In this document: positions 19,873-30,500 of the stretch, one piece after another
Position numbering within the stretch: the first letter of the stretch is position 1
Layout: every line of letters begins with the position of its first letter
Assembly (NCBI GenBank): GCA_035772405.1
Contig: JAYKKM010000034.1
Span: 2,118,001 to 2,182,000 of the forward strand
Direction of reading: 5' to 3'
Length of the DNA: 64,000 nt
From: Chrysogorgia sp. JL179-B06
Taxonomy: Eukaryota; Cnidaria; Anthozoa; Scleralcyonacea; Chrysogorgiidae
The notes under the pieces: generated by a model
What the model saw: the letters and a program-made list of their open reading frames with translations, nothing else
What the model was told of the DNA's origin: nothing
Databases searched by the model: none
Program-made: the position numbers and the translations under genes

Positions 19873-20514
19873 ATGGATGTGAGATTTAAAACGCTGGAAA
19901 ATTTTTATATTTGTGGTCAAAGTCAAAGTGGGAAATCACATTTAGTTCGTTCTATGCTACATCATTTGGAAGAACTGTTTTATCCTGTTCCAACCAAAGT
20001 AATTTATTGCTATGGAGAATATCAAAAAGAATTTGATGAATTATCAAGGACCCTACCGAATGTTGAATTAGTGGAGGGCTTTCCAGATAACTTATACGAC
20101 ATGACAGATGGATGTGAGAACTCCCTTGTGATTTTGGATGATTTGACGTCGCAGTGCTCTAATGATCAACGCATGTCGGATCTATTTACTCGCGGCTCTC
20201 ATCATCGTGGAATTTCAGTTTTATTCCTTACCCAAAACCTTTTTCCTCCTGGTAAACTCTCACGAACGATTAGCTTAAATTCCCACTACATGTTGATATT
20301 CCGAAATCCGCGTGATTCTCTTGGGATTACAACGCTCGCTAGACAGATGTTTCCTAAACACGCCAATTATCTTTTGGAATCGTTTCATGACGCTACAAGC
20401 AAACCTTATGGATATTTAGTAATTGACTGTCATCAGCTGGCACCAGAAAACATGCGTCTTAGGACAAACATTCTGCCATGGGAAAGACAATTTGTCTACG
20501 TGAAGCGTACTTAA
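19873..20514 (+). CDS. Packaging ATPase of element B
   Basis: 213 residues from the ATG at 19873; the upstream in-frame codons lack an ATG. Walker A is CGQSQSGKSH at about residues 14-23 and Walker B is SLVILDDL at about 85-92, followed by the sensor-like SVLFLTQNLF. It aligns along its length with 3913-4590 of element A. First gene of the rightward late block and intact. Expected to package the element's DNA into capsids. Confidence 0.92.
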   Translation: MDVRFKTLENFYICGQSQSGKSHLVRSMLHHLEELFYPVPTKVIYCYGEYQKEFDELSRTLPNVELVEGFPDNLYDMTDGCENSLVILDDLTSQCSNDQRMSDLFTRGSHHRGISVLFLTQNLFPPGKLSRTISLNSHYMLIFRNPRDSLGITTLARQMFPKHANYLLESFHDATSKPYGYLVIDCHQLAPENMRLRTNILPWERQFVYVKRT

Positions 20515-20550
20515 AAGCTACGTGTGTTGCTTAAATCCATCATTTGCAAA

Positions 20551-20898
20551 ATGTCAAAGCGCGTGAAAGGAAGTATGCCCTATCTTCAAGTCATGGTTAA
20601 ATGTGGACCTAAATTGCGGAAAATGCTCATCGAGCATAGCCCAGCGGATGTTATCACAGCTATTTGTGAGTGTTCAGTGAATTTACTAAAAGGTGTTATC
20701 CCTCTAACACCTAGTCAAAAGCGACGTTTGGTCCGCTACAAGACACATCTCCGTGCTTTGGCGAGTAAAAAACTGTCAAGAAAACAGAAAAAGAAGTACC
20801 TTAATCAAAAAGGTGGAAATTTGTTGACAGCTCTCTTGCCGCCGGTTCTAAGTGTACTAGGTAGCCTACTTATAAAATTAAGCACGCAAAACGCATGA
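20551..20898 (+). CDS. Conserved Polinton core-type protein (helical domain plus basic KGG tail)
   Basis: 115 residues from the ATG at 20551. Residues 20-85 are helical with CSVNLLKGVIPLTPSQKRRL. A basic patch SRKQKKKY precedes QKGGNLLTALLPPVLSVL, a hydrophobic, glycine-led tail. This architecture is common in Polinton-like elements and resembles adenovirus core peptides in composition. The stop overlaps the next start by 4 bp. In element A the tail and the helical part appear to be on separate genes (8425-8585 and 6366-6922). Confidence 0.6.
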   Translation: MSKRVKGSMPYLQVMVKCGPKLRKMLIEHSPADVITAICECSVNLLKGVIPLTPSQKRRLVRYKTHLRALASKKLSRKQKKKYLNQKGGNLLTALLPPVLSVLGSLLIKLSTQNA

Positions 20899-21610
20899 TC
20901 CTGGTTCCCGAAGAAGTTATAAAGAGGTACGAACAAAGACAAAAACTCGAGACCTCCCCGATCGTTAGCAACATGATGCAAAAAGATACGGAGATGTCAA
21001 ATATCCTTCAACGTACGGATATGGATGATGCTGAAAAGCAGAAGCTATACTATGCGAACTTGGAACGTTATCTAGACTTAAGACGTCAAAAGGACAACCA
21101 AATACCAACCGTTCGGATAGCACCCAGTAACAATGCCGAGCATGAGCTTTTACCCCAAGAAAAGGGACAGTTATCTGACACGGTCATTGTAGAACATATA
21201 CCAAAAACGATGCGTCCGAGGGCGGCTGCACTTTTAAACCGACTAAAGGCGAGCCTGACGTTATTTCTTGGGACGAATCTGGACAAGTCAATCTGGACGG
21301 TTTGAAAATTCCACATTCAAATATATCCGATCTCGTCAGCGATGCCATGAGAGGAAGAAAAAATTGTAATCCCATGGGTTCGAAGAAATTTTTTCGCGTT
21401 TTATCGAAAATTAATATACCTACGGATCTTGTAAGGAATAACGAGAGATGGAGACAAGTCCAAATGGACAGTTCGTCTGGAGAGGAAGAGGAAGTACTTT
21501 ACAGCAGCCCACAGCGTGCAAGTCCCTCCGGATATTTACCAACTCACCCAAAAGGACGTGGAGAGACAAGCAAAGCAAAACATATTCTGAAGCGTTGGCT
21601 TAATTATTAA
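20895..21610 (+). pseudogene. Conserved Polinton protein, homologue of 5705-6382 (frameshifted)
   Basis: Two overlapping ORFs (20895-21305 and 21302-21610) are one gene. Near 21250 a one-base shift after the LNRLKAS codons moves the reading to DVISWDESGQVNLDG in the next frame. The C-terminal domain (GLKIPHSNISDLV, FFRVLSKINIPTDLVRN) matches the element A gene. A long helical N-terminal part is followed by a Ser/Pro-rich end. Last gene of the rightward block; aataaa follows at about 21613. Role unknown, probably virion-associated. Confidence 0.65.
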
Positions 21611-21759
21611 TCTAAATAAACAACATGTAACTATTTTAAGCGAGTCGTTAAATAAAACGCTTAATCTTAATTATCGTGTTTTAAGTGGACGGGGCAGCAC
21701 GAATCAAAACACACACGATATTGGTTTTACAACAAATATTTATTGAGACAAACAATACA
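21611..21759. terminator. Convergent 3' ends with polyadenylation signals on both strands
   Basis: Between the rightward block (stop 21610) and the leftward block (protease stop 21760) there is AATAAA on the plus strand (about 21614 and 21650) and AATAAA on the minus strand (about 21737-21743, caaatatttattgag). This is the expected layout of two transcription units meeting tail to tail. Confidence 0.6.
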
Positions 21760-22278
21760 TTATTTTTCAATCATCTGTTTACTAAACTGATTAAGGTTAA
21801 CATTTAACTGTTTTGACATTACTCTAAAATGATTCTTAACAAACTGAGACACTTTTGCATCATTTAACATAGTATTGTTATTAAATAACTGCACAATATT
21901 ATCCAAGCTGTGTCCTCGTGCTCTATGACTAAGATAAAACATACAGTATTGTCCACAAACACCTGACCAAATACTCTGCAGTTTACGTTTGTTAAATTCC
22001 CATTCATAAGAGTGTTTATCTAAAAAGTCTCCATATGAATCCCTGTAGTAATCTGGTGGCTGCCCATAACTGTAAAAAAACTCTCCTTTCTGTTCTGATG
22101 GAAAGTAAAAAGCCACCCAGTGCGTTCCAGGTTCACTGCTTGGATCTGTATTGGCCACGAAACCACACGGATATTTGTCAATCATTCGAGGTAGCTCGTC
22201 ACTAGGAAACACACCGCAAAACTTCTTGCTTGTAACAGGGTCTTGTTCTAGTGCACGAGTTATCTGTGTAGTGTTCAT
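21760..22278 (-). CDS. Adenain-like cysteine protease of element B
   Basis: 172 residues, intact. The catalytic His is in GTHWVAFYF (about residue 50), an acidic partner lies in the YSYGQPPDYY region, and the nucleophile Cys is in SGVCGQYCMFYLSHRARG (about residue 119). This order and spacing match adenovirus-type proteases. It starts immediately after the capsid stop on the same strand. Expected to cleave capsid and core precursors. Confidence 0.92.
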   Translation of the reverse strand: MNTTQITRALEQDPVTSKKFCGVFPSDELPRMIDKYPCGFVANTDPSSEPGTHWVAFYFPSEQKGEFFYSYGQPPDYYRDSYGDFLDKHSYEWEFNKRKLQSIWSGVCGQYCMFYLSHRARGHSLDNIVQLFNNNTMLNDAKVSQFVKNHFRVMSKQLNVNLNQFSKQMIEK

Positions 22279-23607
22279 TTAGCCCCCGTAATCATAGATG
22301 ACATTCCTTTCTGCGTCGATTTGAATCAGGTTTTCGAATTCCCCGTAACAGACGAGACTCACAGCTGCTGTAGGAGCGGCAGAGAACGTGATGTCAACTG
22401 CCAAATTTCCTCTTTGAACAACGTTAAAATGGGGAGACGACCCACATATATCAGCGGTTAGATCGAAACAATAAACGGCATAACCTTTTGGGAATTCTTC
22501 TCGTGCTATATCGTTTCCAGTGTTGTAATACATTTTTCCCGTACCAGAAAATTGCGTACTAAATGCTTCAACAAATCTGGGGTTTGCTCCAAAGGAAAGC
22601 TGCAGCGGCTTAAACGGCATTTCTTCTCCATTCACGGTTATTCCGATAGATGACACGTTAAAATGTTGAAAGTTGTACAGGTTCTTCTTATATGCACCAT
22701 TAAACGCTGCGCTTTCGACCAAACCAAAGATAAATGATTTCAGTACAAGTCCATTAAAGACGTTATCTTTTCTTAGGGAGGGGTTTCCTGCTGGAATAAT
22801 GAAACTTTTGCACTCGACGCGACGAATAGGGTAGATAGCCGGTCCTTTTTTCAATGCAATTTCATGAGCCATGGAAATGCTTGGGTTAACTTTCACCTTA
22901 CGTATCTTGAGATAGGCATCGGTCAGCTTTACTTTGTAATCAGCATCGTTCTCAGATGCCATCAGACAAAACTCGTTGCCACTGCGGTTCAGAATAACTT
23001 TCAGGTCTACAAAACTTAGCAAGAGACGTTCGGTGAAAAATACGTCGCTGAATATAGGGCCAACCATCTCTACAATTCCACTCGTTTTGCTAAACTCATA
23101 TCTTGATTTAAGACCAAGGTTGGCGTTGGCAGCCGCTAATGTCGGATCTGCCACGGTCATTTTCCCTGCTGTATCTTTGTAAAACAGAGATGCAGTGAGT
23201 TGGGACCTTTTTGCTGATGGACCATAGTTTAGGAGGGTTTCCAGATATGCTCGGTAACTGTAGGTACCCGTCGCCTGTGTGACTTGCTTTTCTTTCAGAA
23301 AGACGTCGACTTGTTTAAACAAACTATACAGGAAATTGTTCACAGGGCCAACCTTTTCGTCAGCGTCTAGATTTGCACCGTCTGCCTTGCTTACTTTTGC
23401 TCTCACTACCAAAATCGTTTTTGATAAATCCACATAATCTTCAGTCCCTGCAGACAGGAACGTAATAGGGCCACCGTCTGATACACTGGAAACAGGTTGA
23501 TGATCGATCCAATGTCCTTTTTCTAAACTAATTTGCGTTGGAGGTACTGAAAATAGATCGAGTTCACTTTTTGTGCATTCTTGAGACTTTGAGTGTACGA
23601 AATTCAT
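22279..23607 (-). CDS. Double-jelly-roll major capsid protein of element B
   Basis: 442 residues, intact. Typical Polinton landmarks: an N-terminal DLFSVPPTQISLEKG, EDYVDLSKT, GPVNNFLYSLFKQVDV, a YRAYLETLLNYG segment and the C-terminal CYGEFENLI. Of all structural genes in the window this is the best preserved. It overlaps the end of the core gene at 23606 by 2 bp and is followed at once by the protease gene. Confidence 0.95.
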   Translation of the reverse strand: MNFVHSKSQECTKSELDLFSVPPTQISLEKGHWIDHQPVSSVSDGGPITFLSAGTEDYVDLSKTILVVRAKVSKADGANLDADEKVGPVNNFLYSLFKQVDVFLKEKQVTQATGTYSYRAYLETLLNYGPSAKRSQLTASLFYKDTAGKMTVADPTLAAANANLGLKSRYEFSKTSGIVEMVGPIFSDVFFTERLLLSFVDLKVILNRSGNEFCLMASENDADYKVKLTDAYLKIRKVKVNPSISMAHEIALKKGPAIYPIRRVECKSFIIPAGNPSLRKDNVFNGLVLKSFIFGLVESAAFNGAYKKNLYNFQHFNVSSIGITVNGEEMPFKPLQLSFGANPRFVEAFSTQFSGTGKMYYNTGNDIAREEFPKGYAVYCFDLTADICGSSPHFNVVQRGNLAVDITFSAAPTAAVSLVCYGEFENLIQIDAERNVIYDYGG

Positions 23608-24037
23608 GTTTATCCGAATATGTCTTCTGCGCGAGTTGTTTCCGCTTCTTGGTCTGGTTGCTTCTGGCAGCAGACGCAGGTGCCTTTCTCTTTTTAGCTA
23701 TTTGCTTCCCACGTTTTCCATTTCCTGTCTGAGTCATTGTCTGCAATTTATTGACAGTTCTCTTTTTCGCAACATTGGCTGCCTCCTTGGCTCGTGCTTT
23801 TGCCGATTCTTTTACATTTTACCAGCTAGGACATCTCCCAAGAAGTTTGCACCACTATTCAGGGCAATATTTCCAAGAGCTCGGGCGCCACTTTTAACCA
23901 TCGGCATGACCGATCTTGCAATACTACGAAACAAACCACCGAGTCCATACCCCATCTGACCAGGGACTACCTCTGAAAACAGACATCCCATGGCCTTCTT
24001 GTTGGTCAAGATAGTAACGTACGTATGGATTAGTCAT
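23606..24037 (-). pseudogene. Gly/Lys-rich internal virion protein of element B (frameshifted)
   Basis: Starts at an ATG at 24037 (MTNPYVRYYLDQQEG). Near a GGGG run at about 23955 coding moves to another frame with YGLGGLFRSIARSVMPMVKSG. Near an A-run at about 23817 it moves again to a Lys/Ala-rich part (KRKAPASAARSNQTKKRK) ending at the capsid start. The GLGGLF segment plus basic tail is a recurring Polinton/adintovirus gene, probably an internal capsid protein comparable to adenovirus pVI or core proteins. At least two frameshifts; the exact C-terminus is uncertain. Confidence 0.6.
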
Positions 24038-24039
24038 CT

Positions 24040-24788
24040 TCAGGTAAAATAACTATGCTGTCTGAAGTTAAGTGTTGTTATCACCTTCCCACGTTCAAAT
24101 GGCACAGGATCTCCCATGTCGTTCCTTAAAAGAATTTCCATGTCTTCGAATGATTTAGTTTGGACAGGTACATATTGTATGTTTGTGAAAGTTTTAGTAA
24201 TCACGTCACCAGACTTTCCTTCAATTGGAATGCTGCGAAGCAATTTAGCATTCGTGTCTCCGACGATCTGTGGCTGAACTATATCGCTGCAAACATACAT
24301 CGTTGTCGATCCACGCAAATCAGCAACGTAAGGACTTTCGGTCGTTTTTGTGATTTTTTGTTCCTTTCGTCCAAAACCCAGAATGACGGACATTCTTCCG
24401 GTTATAGCTAACTGATGTTTATTTTTCAAACGCACTGTCACTTTTCCTGTTTGAGCATTAAACGTCAGTGTGATGTTGCTCTTAGTATCTTTTGTCAATG
24501 CCTTATTTACGGATTTAACAAAATCACCCAATGTGTTTGGTAGTAACCGTAATCAATAAATGATGTTAGAAAAATGTAGCCATCGTCACTGTAGTATAGG
24601 TGAGAATCGTCCTTTTGTAGGGTATACCATGTGTTAGGGTACGCAATGGAATACAAACCCACTTCCCAATCGCCATTCAAATCAATGGTTTGTGGCAATT
24701 TCACACGATAACTTGTGGTTTTGTTATCGGGAAAAGTAGAAAGCGATGCATTGCTAGGAAGCGTGAGATAAAAATGTGTTCCACTCAT
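24040..24788 (-). pseudogene. Penton-like minor capsid protein of element B (frameshifted)
   Basis: The ATG at 24788 (MSGTHFYLTLPSNAS) opens the N-terminal part with the DWEVGLYSIAYPNTWY strand. A one-base shift at about 24530 transfers to the frame with LGDFVKSVNKAL, SVILGFGRKEQK, CSDIVQPQIVGD and the C-terminal PVPFERGKVITTLN. It matches the intact 319-residue gene of element A at 9436-10395 in its second half. Predicted vertex (penton) protein. Confidence 0.85.
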
Positions 24789-24955
24789 TGTGAACGTAAG
24801 AGTATGAATAAAAGACACGCGACACAGACGCTGGTTTAAATCTTATTTATTTCAGAAGCAGGTACCCATGAATTAAATTTGTTTGGATACCCTAGCCATT
24901 TTAGAAAATATTGTACATTGTTGCCTCTTCCACGTTTCTTAAGAATTTTCTCAAC

Positions 24956-25948
24956 TTAGTAGACGTCATCTCGTTTGATAATCTTTTGCAATTCTTTATC
25001 GTAAAATGTTCCTTTCAGTTCTTCGTTGTCATAGTCTTTGAGTTTATACACAGGTGGATCGCGAGGTACTTGCTTACTTACAGTAAATATTTCTTTTGAG
25101 AAATTTGGCAAGTAACCTTTTTCAAATTTACGTTTGATTTTACTAATTCTAACTTGGTCACCAATCTTAAACTTATACTTTACATATTTCACACCACTAT
25201 GTTCATCGTACAAAGTGTGCCATACTTTCTTTTCGTTTTCGGTAGTAACATCTGCTGGCTTTGTTTTAATACTACGATGAACACTATGATTATAAGAGTA
25301 CACTAAATCAGGCAGCATGTCAATGTATCGCATGGTTTTCTTGGCTGTAAAGTATCGCCACATCTTCGTTTTCAGCGTACGAATCAAACGTTCTACGATA
25401 GAGGCTTTCGTTTCATTATACGTGTTCTACAATTCTATGTCCTCTTCTTTCATAAGTGCTTGAAAATGTCTGTTGAAAAACTCAGTTCCTTGATCAGTCA
25501 TGATCTTTTCAGGCTTGCGTCCAGAAGACAAAATGACTTTGAAAGCTTCAACCAGAGAAGGATCTGTTTTGTTTTTCAAAGGAACCACCCAAGCATACTT
25601 TGAAAAGACATCAATGCATACGAGCAGATAGCGATAACCATCGTTAAACTTCTGCATACTTTGCATGTCCGCTAAATCCATTTGCCATTGCTTGTCAATA
25701 CCACCCACGATCACACGGTTTCTTTTAAAACTTCGACGAGCAGGTTTATGTAAAGTATATGCATCTTGTGACATCAACCATTCTTTGATTTTCTTACGGC
25801 TCACTTTAAATTTCCCCTCCTTTTTCACATCATCGTACAAACGATTCACTCCACCAAACTCCCCCGACCGTTTTGGATCGTAATAAACACTAGACAAATA
25901 ATCGTCCATGTTGCATGCTTTGCTATCGCATATAGAATGAAAGAACAT
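24956..25948 (-). pseudogene. Polinton integrase of element B (in-frame stop)
   Basis: The core has DDE residues in WQMDLADMQ, MTDQGTEF and ASIVERLIRTLK. The frame is interrupted once by a TAG at 25427-25429, between the second Asp and the catalytic Glu, and is otherwise continuous. The C-terminal SH3/chromo-like domain is KFKIGDQVRISKIKRKF to LKGTFYDKELQK. ATGs at 25948 and 25909 are both possible starts. AATAAA on the minus strand follows at about 24845-24850. Confidence 0.88.
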
Positions 25949-25966
25949 GTTAAATTATGGACTCTT

Positions 25967-26209
25967 TTATTCTTGGATCGCTTTAACATTTTGAATACTG
26001 TTTCTTTCGTCTTGAATACTAATATTCTCATTTGTCAATTGTGCACTTTCAATAGGCTTGTAGTTTTTGATGGTTTTACTATTGTATCCCATCTGTAAAT
26101 GTCCCTCGAGATTGAGATCATTGCGCCAAAAACTTATACCTATTCTAAACATTTTCTGTCGGTTATGGTTTTTATTTATCTTTGGATTTTTGCTAACAGA
26201 GTGACCCAT
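25967..26209 (-). CDS. Hypothetical protein, 80 residues
   Basis: Small basic/polar ORF directly upstream of the integrase on the same strand (18 bp). Asn- and Lys-rich N-terminus (SKNPKINKNHNRQK). No family recognised. It may be a chance ORF or the start of a longer decayed gene. Confidence 0.3.
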   Translation of the reverse strand: MGHSVSKNPKINKNHNRQKMFRIGISFWRNDLNLEGHLQMGYNSKTIKNYKPIESAQLTNENISIQDERNSIQNVKAIQE

Positions 26210-26457
26210 GTTTTGTGTTTACACGTTGACTTGTATTGCACTATGAAGATAGCATACGTCATGTCATCAGCTTTTTAATAAATTTTATAGTCATCAAACA
26301 AATATTATCAATCACGTATCAAACTTGTATCGTGCTATATATATAAGACATGCTATATATATATATATAAGACATCGTCAACTCACAGAAAACTGTTAAA
26401 CATTCTCTGATACTCTTCAGGTAAAGACCTATTCAATCGAGCCGTTGTATTTTCAAA

Positions 26458-26883
26458 ATGTCTTGTTCATCACAAAACAAGCCGTCTGATTCTTTGGACA
26501 CTGACAATATAGAAATATTTCTTTATCATCGCCAGAAACGTATCGAAGACAAACTTCTGAAGAGTTACGCTGAAGAAATAGTACTGGTAATATCTCGCCT
26601 TGTTGTTGAAAATTTCAATGGATGTATTTTCGCCCATCCGTCTCAAAGACAGCACCAGTGTCTCATGATAGAAAAGGATGAACAGTTATGCATGTACTTC
26701 GACGAAGCATATTCAAAGCTTTCTGAAGCAAGAGTCATGGATGCTTTTACCAAAAGTTTAAACGATATTAAACCTAGTGTCATCGGCCTTGAACTGCTCA
26801 AGTATACATGTTATGACTGGAGATCTGTCTTTTGTACAGATCAGAGACAGTTGTTAAAACAAGAAATTTTTAAGCTGCTGTAA
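26458..26883 (+). CDS. Conserved-looking accessory protein of element B
   Basis: 141 residues, intact. Helical, with YHRQKRIEDKLLKSYAEEI, CIFAHPSQRQHQCLM and a C-terminal YTCYDWRSVFCTDQRQLLKQE. No known domain recognised. A TATATATATAAG stretch lies about 90-110 nt upstream (26336-26375, present twice with agacat). It is the only rightward gene in the right half of element B. The next notable signals downstream on the same strand are the two histone-type stem-loops at 27208 and 27276, about 325-390 nt after its stop. Confidence 0.6.
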   Translation: MSCSSQNKPSDSLDTDNIEIFLYHRQKRIEDKLLKSYAEEIVLVISRLVVENFNGCIFAHPSQRQHQCLMIEKDEQLCMYFDEAYSKLSEARVMDAFTKSLNDIKPSVIGLELLKYTCYDWRSVFCTDQRQLLKQEIFKLL

Positions 26884-27207
26884 CCTATTGACTTGTTGTT
26901 ATTTACTTTAATGACGTTGTGAAAGTTCTGGATAATCTTACTCGAATACCTGTTCAGACATGTTCCTATAGGGCAATCCTCGTACGTCCACTCTAAAAAC
27001 AGGAGCCCCATTGTTAATTACTTTAAGGACGTTGCTCTTACATATTTTTACTGTATATTGCACGCGCAAGTAAATAAAGCCGCCCCTTTGAGACTATAAT
27101 GACTCATCAATATTGCCTAAGTATTACCCCCGTGAATAAACAGGAAACATAAATCTAACATATAATAAGAGACAGCCGTGCGTAGCTAATAGTCTGTATT
27201 TATAAAC

Positions 27208-27227
27208 GGCTCTTTTAAGAGCCACCA
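27208..27227 (+). promoter_or_regulatory. Histone-type mRNA 3' stem-loop 1
   Basis: The 16 bases GGCTCTTTTAAGAGCC form a perfect 6-bp stem with a 4-base TTTA loop, preceded by ataaac and followed by ACCA. This fits the metazoan replication-dependent histone 3' element bound by SLBP. An A-rich ctaaaagaatag about 10 nt after the stem fits a histone downstream element. No histone ORF is present upstream. Confidence 0.75.
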
Positions 27228-27275
27228 CATATACTAAAAGAATAGTGACGAAACACTCGAAACGTGTTTATAATC

Positions 27276-27295
27276 GGCTCTTTCAGGAGCCACCA
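27276..27295 (+). promoter_or_regulatory. Histone-type mRNA 3' stem-loop 2
   Basis: GGCTCTTTCAGGAGCC followed by ACCA. The stem has one U-G pair at the loop side and a TTCA loop. It lies in a second copy of a unit of about 68 bp (tgtttata(a/a)tcggctc ... ccacca ... actaaaagag) that also contains stem-loop 1. Downstream actaaaagag fits the purine-rich element. Confidence 0.7.
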
Positions 27296-27558
27296 TTTTT
27301 ACTAAAAGAGTTCTCGGTGTGAAAGCAGTGTGAAACGTATGGCCCGCGCGTCAAATACATGAAATCGCACCATAATTAGTGTTTATAAAAAATATATAAT
27401 TACAGTTCCCTATTTACAATCACCCTTTAGTGTTCAAAAATCCCCCAAACAAAGTATAAAATATATTTACAAACACACTAAAACCCGTAAGGCAAAGTAT
27501 TAAAATTATCTACAATTTCGCGTTTATTATATACAACTCGATAGTCCTTTGTCTCACT

Positions 27559-30500
27559 TCAGGTTAAAACACTCTTATCGCTTGTATCACGCACTATTTT
27601 AAATGGGATATCTACACTAACTCTCTCTGGCCCTACACCTGTAACCATATCACGCATAACATTAAAATTTACTGTTTCTAACGTCTGGAAATTTAAAGTA
27701 ATGCCTTGTATCTTACAACATGTTTTACCATTATTCAACTCATAGGCATAGTTTTTGGGTCCCCCAGAGACGACGGTCGTAATATACCCTCCATCCAGCT
27801 CGTCGGTGAGCTCGCCAAGGTAAACCCCTGTCTCAGGTTCAGGTTCCCCAGGTTTACTTGTGTAGATCACAGAGTCCGTGTCGTAGTAGAGTACTCTTTC
27901 ATTCAACTGCTCCAACACGCTGTAAAGTTTAAGGCGGGCATATGCTGTGGTGAAAGCGGCGATGACCACATTGGTTCTGGCGTTTGGCTCGACGAAATTT
28001 TCCTTGGTCTCGTATCGGAGTTCTAGGACGTCATCGCTCACGAAGGAAGCATCGGTCACCTCGATCTGGTCAGCCGTCAGCATATCGAAGTACTCTTGTG
28101 GCTCTGACACGAGTCTCATTTTAGACATGTTTGGTTTCTGTGCAAACTTTCCTGTGAAATAAAATAAACGAAACAAAATACGTACATAAATTTTCGTAAT
28201 TAACCGAATCCTATTCTGTTTCAACATATTTTTTTATACATACCCCAAAATAAATCCAGGGTTCTTCTGAATCTTGGTTCGGTGTATAGAAGCACACCTT
28301 CCCGTTCAAAATACTCATTGATGTACTGTTGTTTCTGTTCTTCGGCGTTGCACCCGTCTGGAAAACCGCTGGATTCCTGCTTTGTCTTTAAAAAAGTGTC
28401 AATGTAATCTTTAAAGAGTTCATCACTCTGTTGTGGGAAATGCCACACTTCGTGAATGGCAAGCAAACGGTAACCCATCCCCAAAGCTTTTTGCAATTCA
28501 TTCGTTACCCATGAACCCTGAATGGAACGCTCCTCATCGATGTGATTGCATGGCTCCTGTTTCAAACCATCTACACAGGACTGACATAACGGAAACATCA
28601 ATTTTCCGTGGGCACGATAGGGGAGGACAGGGTGTAGAAGTCGTCGGGGAGGAAGAACGGTACATTTCACTATACCGAAATATTGTGAGATATCCGCAAA
28701 GTTCTCCGTGATGATCTCGGGATGGCCAATGGGATAAGCACCATACTTGTTACACCAGGGATAGAGACTGGTGAAGTCCACGTAATGCACTTTCTCACCG
28801 GGTTGACACTGATGAAATAATTTCGTAGCATTGGTTCTTCCACCATAGAAGGTATGTCTTGGTTCAAAAGGCTCCACGATTTCGAAATTGTCGAAATAGG
28901 TCTTCATCTCAGGGTTGGTTTCGAGCTCTCTCCTCATGTCACATTCCCACATCTCAACGACATTATAACCTTGGCTTTTCAGATAACGTGTTTTCTCGAG
29001 AGTGTGTTGATGTAGATCTTGCATGCTTTGTTGACTTACGGGGTTGATCGTGTCCCTTGCGTGGCAGCGGATGCAACCATGCCAAAAACAGCGATGAAAT
29101 TCGTAAACGGTGTTAGACTCTGCGTGAAAACCGTCGACGCGATACTTTCCTATGCGTTGCTCGCCAAAATTGCGGGAATGACGAATGGAAATGTCGATGC
29201 TTTGGGCGGTGTACGCTAACCATTTCAGGGCGATGACCGATTGTTTATCTTGAGGTCGATAACCAAGGGGCGGGATGATAGCGATGGAGTTCTCCCGGAG
29301 AAAATTCTTGCGGAATACAAGATTGCAGGCCGATGCAATAGTCAGGCATTTCTCAAAAGGATCAATATCGGTGACGGAACGAAACAATTCACGAAATTCA
29401 AGACAGCAACGTCGAAGGATATCGACGTCCGAACGGCAATACTTGAGGATTTCATCTTTAAAGTTAAACACGTAATTGTTGGCTTTCAGTTCATTAAACC
29501 AAACATAAAATTTAGTACGGTCATCCGAAGTCATGCCATCAGGGTTGTAATAACTTGCGTCTGGAAGAGGGCCTTCATAGTCTTGATTGGCCTCGATGTT
29601 GAAATAATGCGGGAAATAACCTTTGGCAAGTTCATTTAGACCAAATGTCTTGGGGAAGTTTTCGAGTCTCATCGGGATAAAACATAACGAATCGACAAAC
29701 TTGATATTCAGCACCGGAACATTCAATGTTAAAATTTTCGCCCCACGCATAATTACTTCAGGTACTAAACCATTCTTGTGCAAATATTGAAGGATGAAAT
29801 AACCATCATAACCTTGAAAATTATGGGCCATCACGATGCTGCCAGAGTTTTGCTCTTGAAACAGCCATTCGCAAAAATCATCTCGAGTATTTGGGCCGCT
29901 AAACACGTTTTCATCACCGCTCTCATTGTGGACAACGCATAAATTCGGAACGTGTTCTCCGTCCTCTTGGGTGCATTCGAAATCAAAGAACAACAACTGG
30001 TTATAATCGCTCTCTCCCCCCTCATCTTCGCTCACTTCTCCGTCTACGGCGTCTCATCATCGAGTGAATTCGTGTCCGATTGTGTTTCGATATTACTGGT
30101 TTTTCTTTTCTTTGCCGGTTGCATGTAGCATTTATGGTTCTCCGGATCTACATACAGCTGACAAACTGTACAACGAACAAGACCACAGTTATGGCTCTGT
30201 GGGAGTGCATTAGCTCTCTTTACCACTAGATTACAGTGCTGACACTTTACGACGGAAGCGCAAATAGGCCGCTTCTCGCCCACTCTCGCTTTATGCCTAT
30301 CGAAGCATTCATGGCTTTTGAAGAACCGATTACAATCGTTACAGTGCATCCAATTGGTAATCGGACAGTTCTGTGTATAACACAGCTTACATGTATCTCC
30401 ACAAAGATGATCTTCGATTTTATCGTAGCCTTTCTTGCAAACATGGCAATACTTCTTGCGAGCTAGAAACGCGGGCATACTGGTCACCACATCGTAATGA

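Larger units (their letters stand above)
26884..27558. other. Non-coding spacer of element B between convergent genes
   Basis: Apart from the two histone-type stem-loops I see no gene. The spacer lies between the 3' end of the rightward accessory gene and the 3' end of the leftward polymerase gene, so it must hold both transcripts' ends. Confidence 0.5.

Noticed and set aside
27208..27295. Rho-independent terminators
   Set aside because: The hairpins lack a T-run and the context is eukaryotic; loop, stem and ACCA flank fit the histone 3' element instead.
29019..29639. Plus-strand ORFs within the polymerase B region of element B
   Set aside because: They are antisense shadows of the polymerase frame and lack recognisable content.
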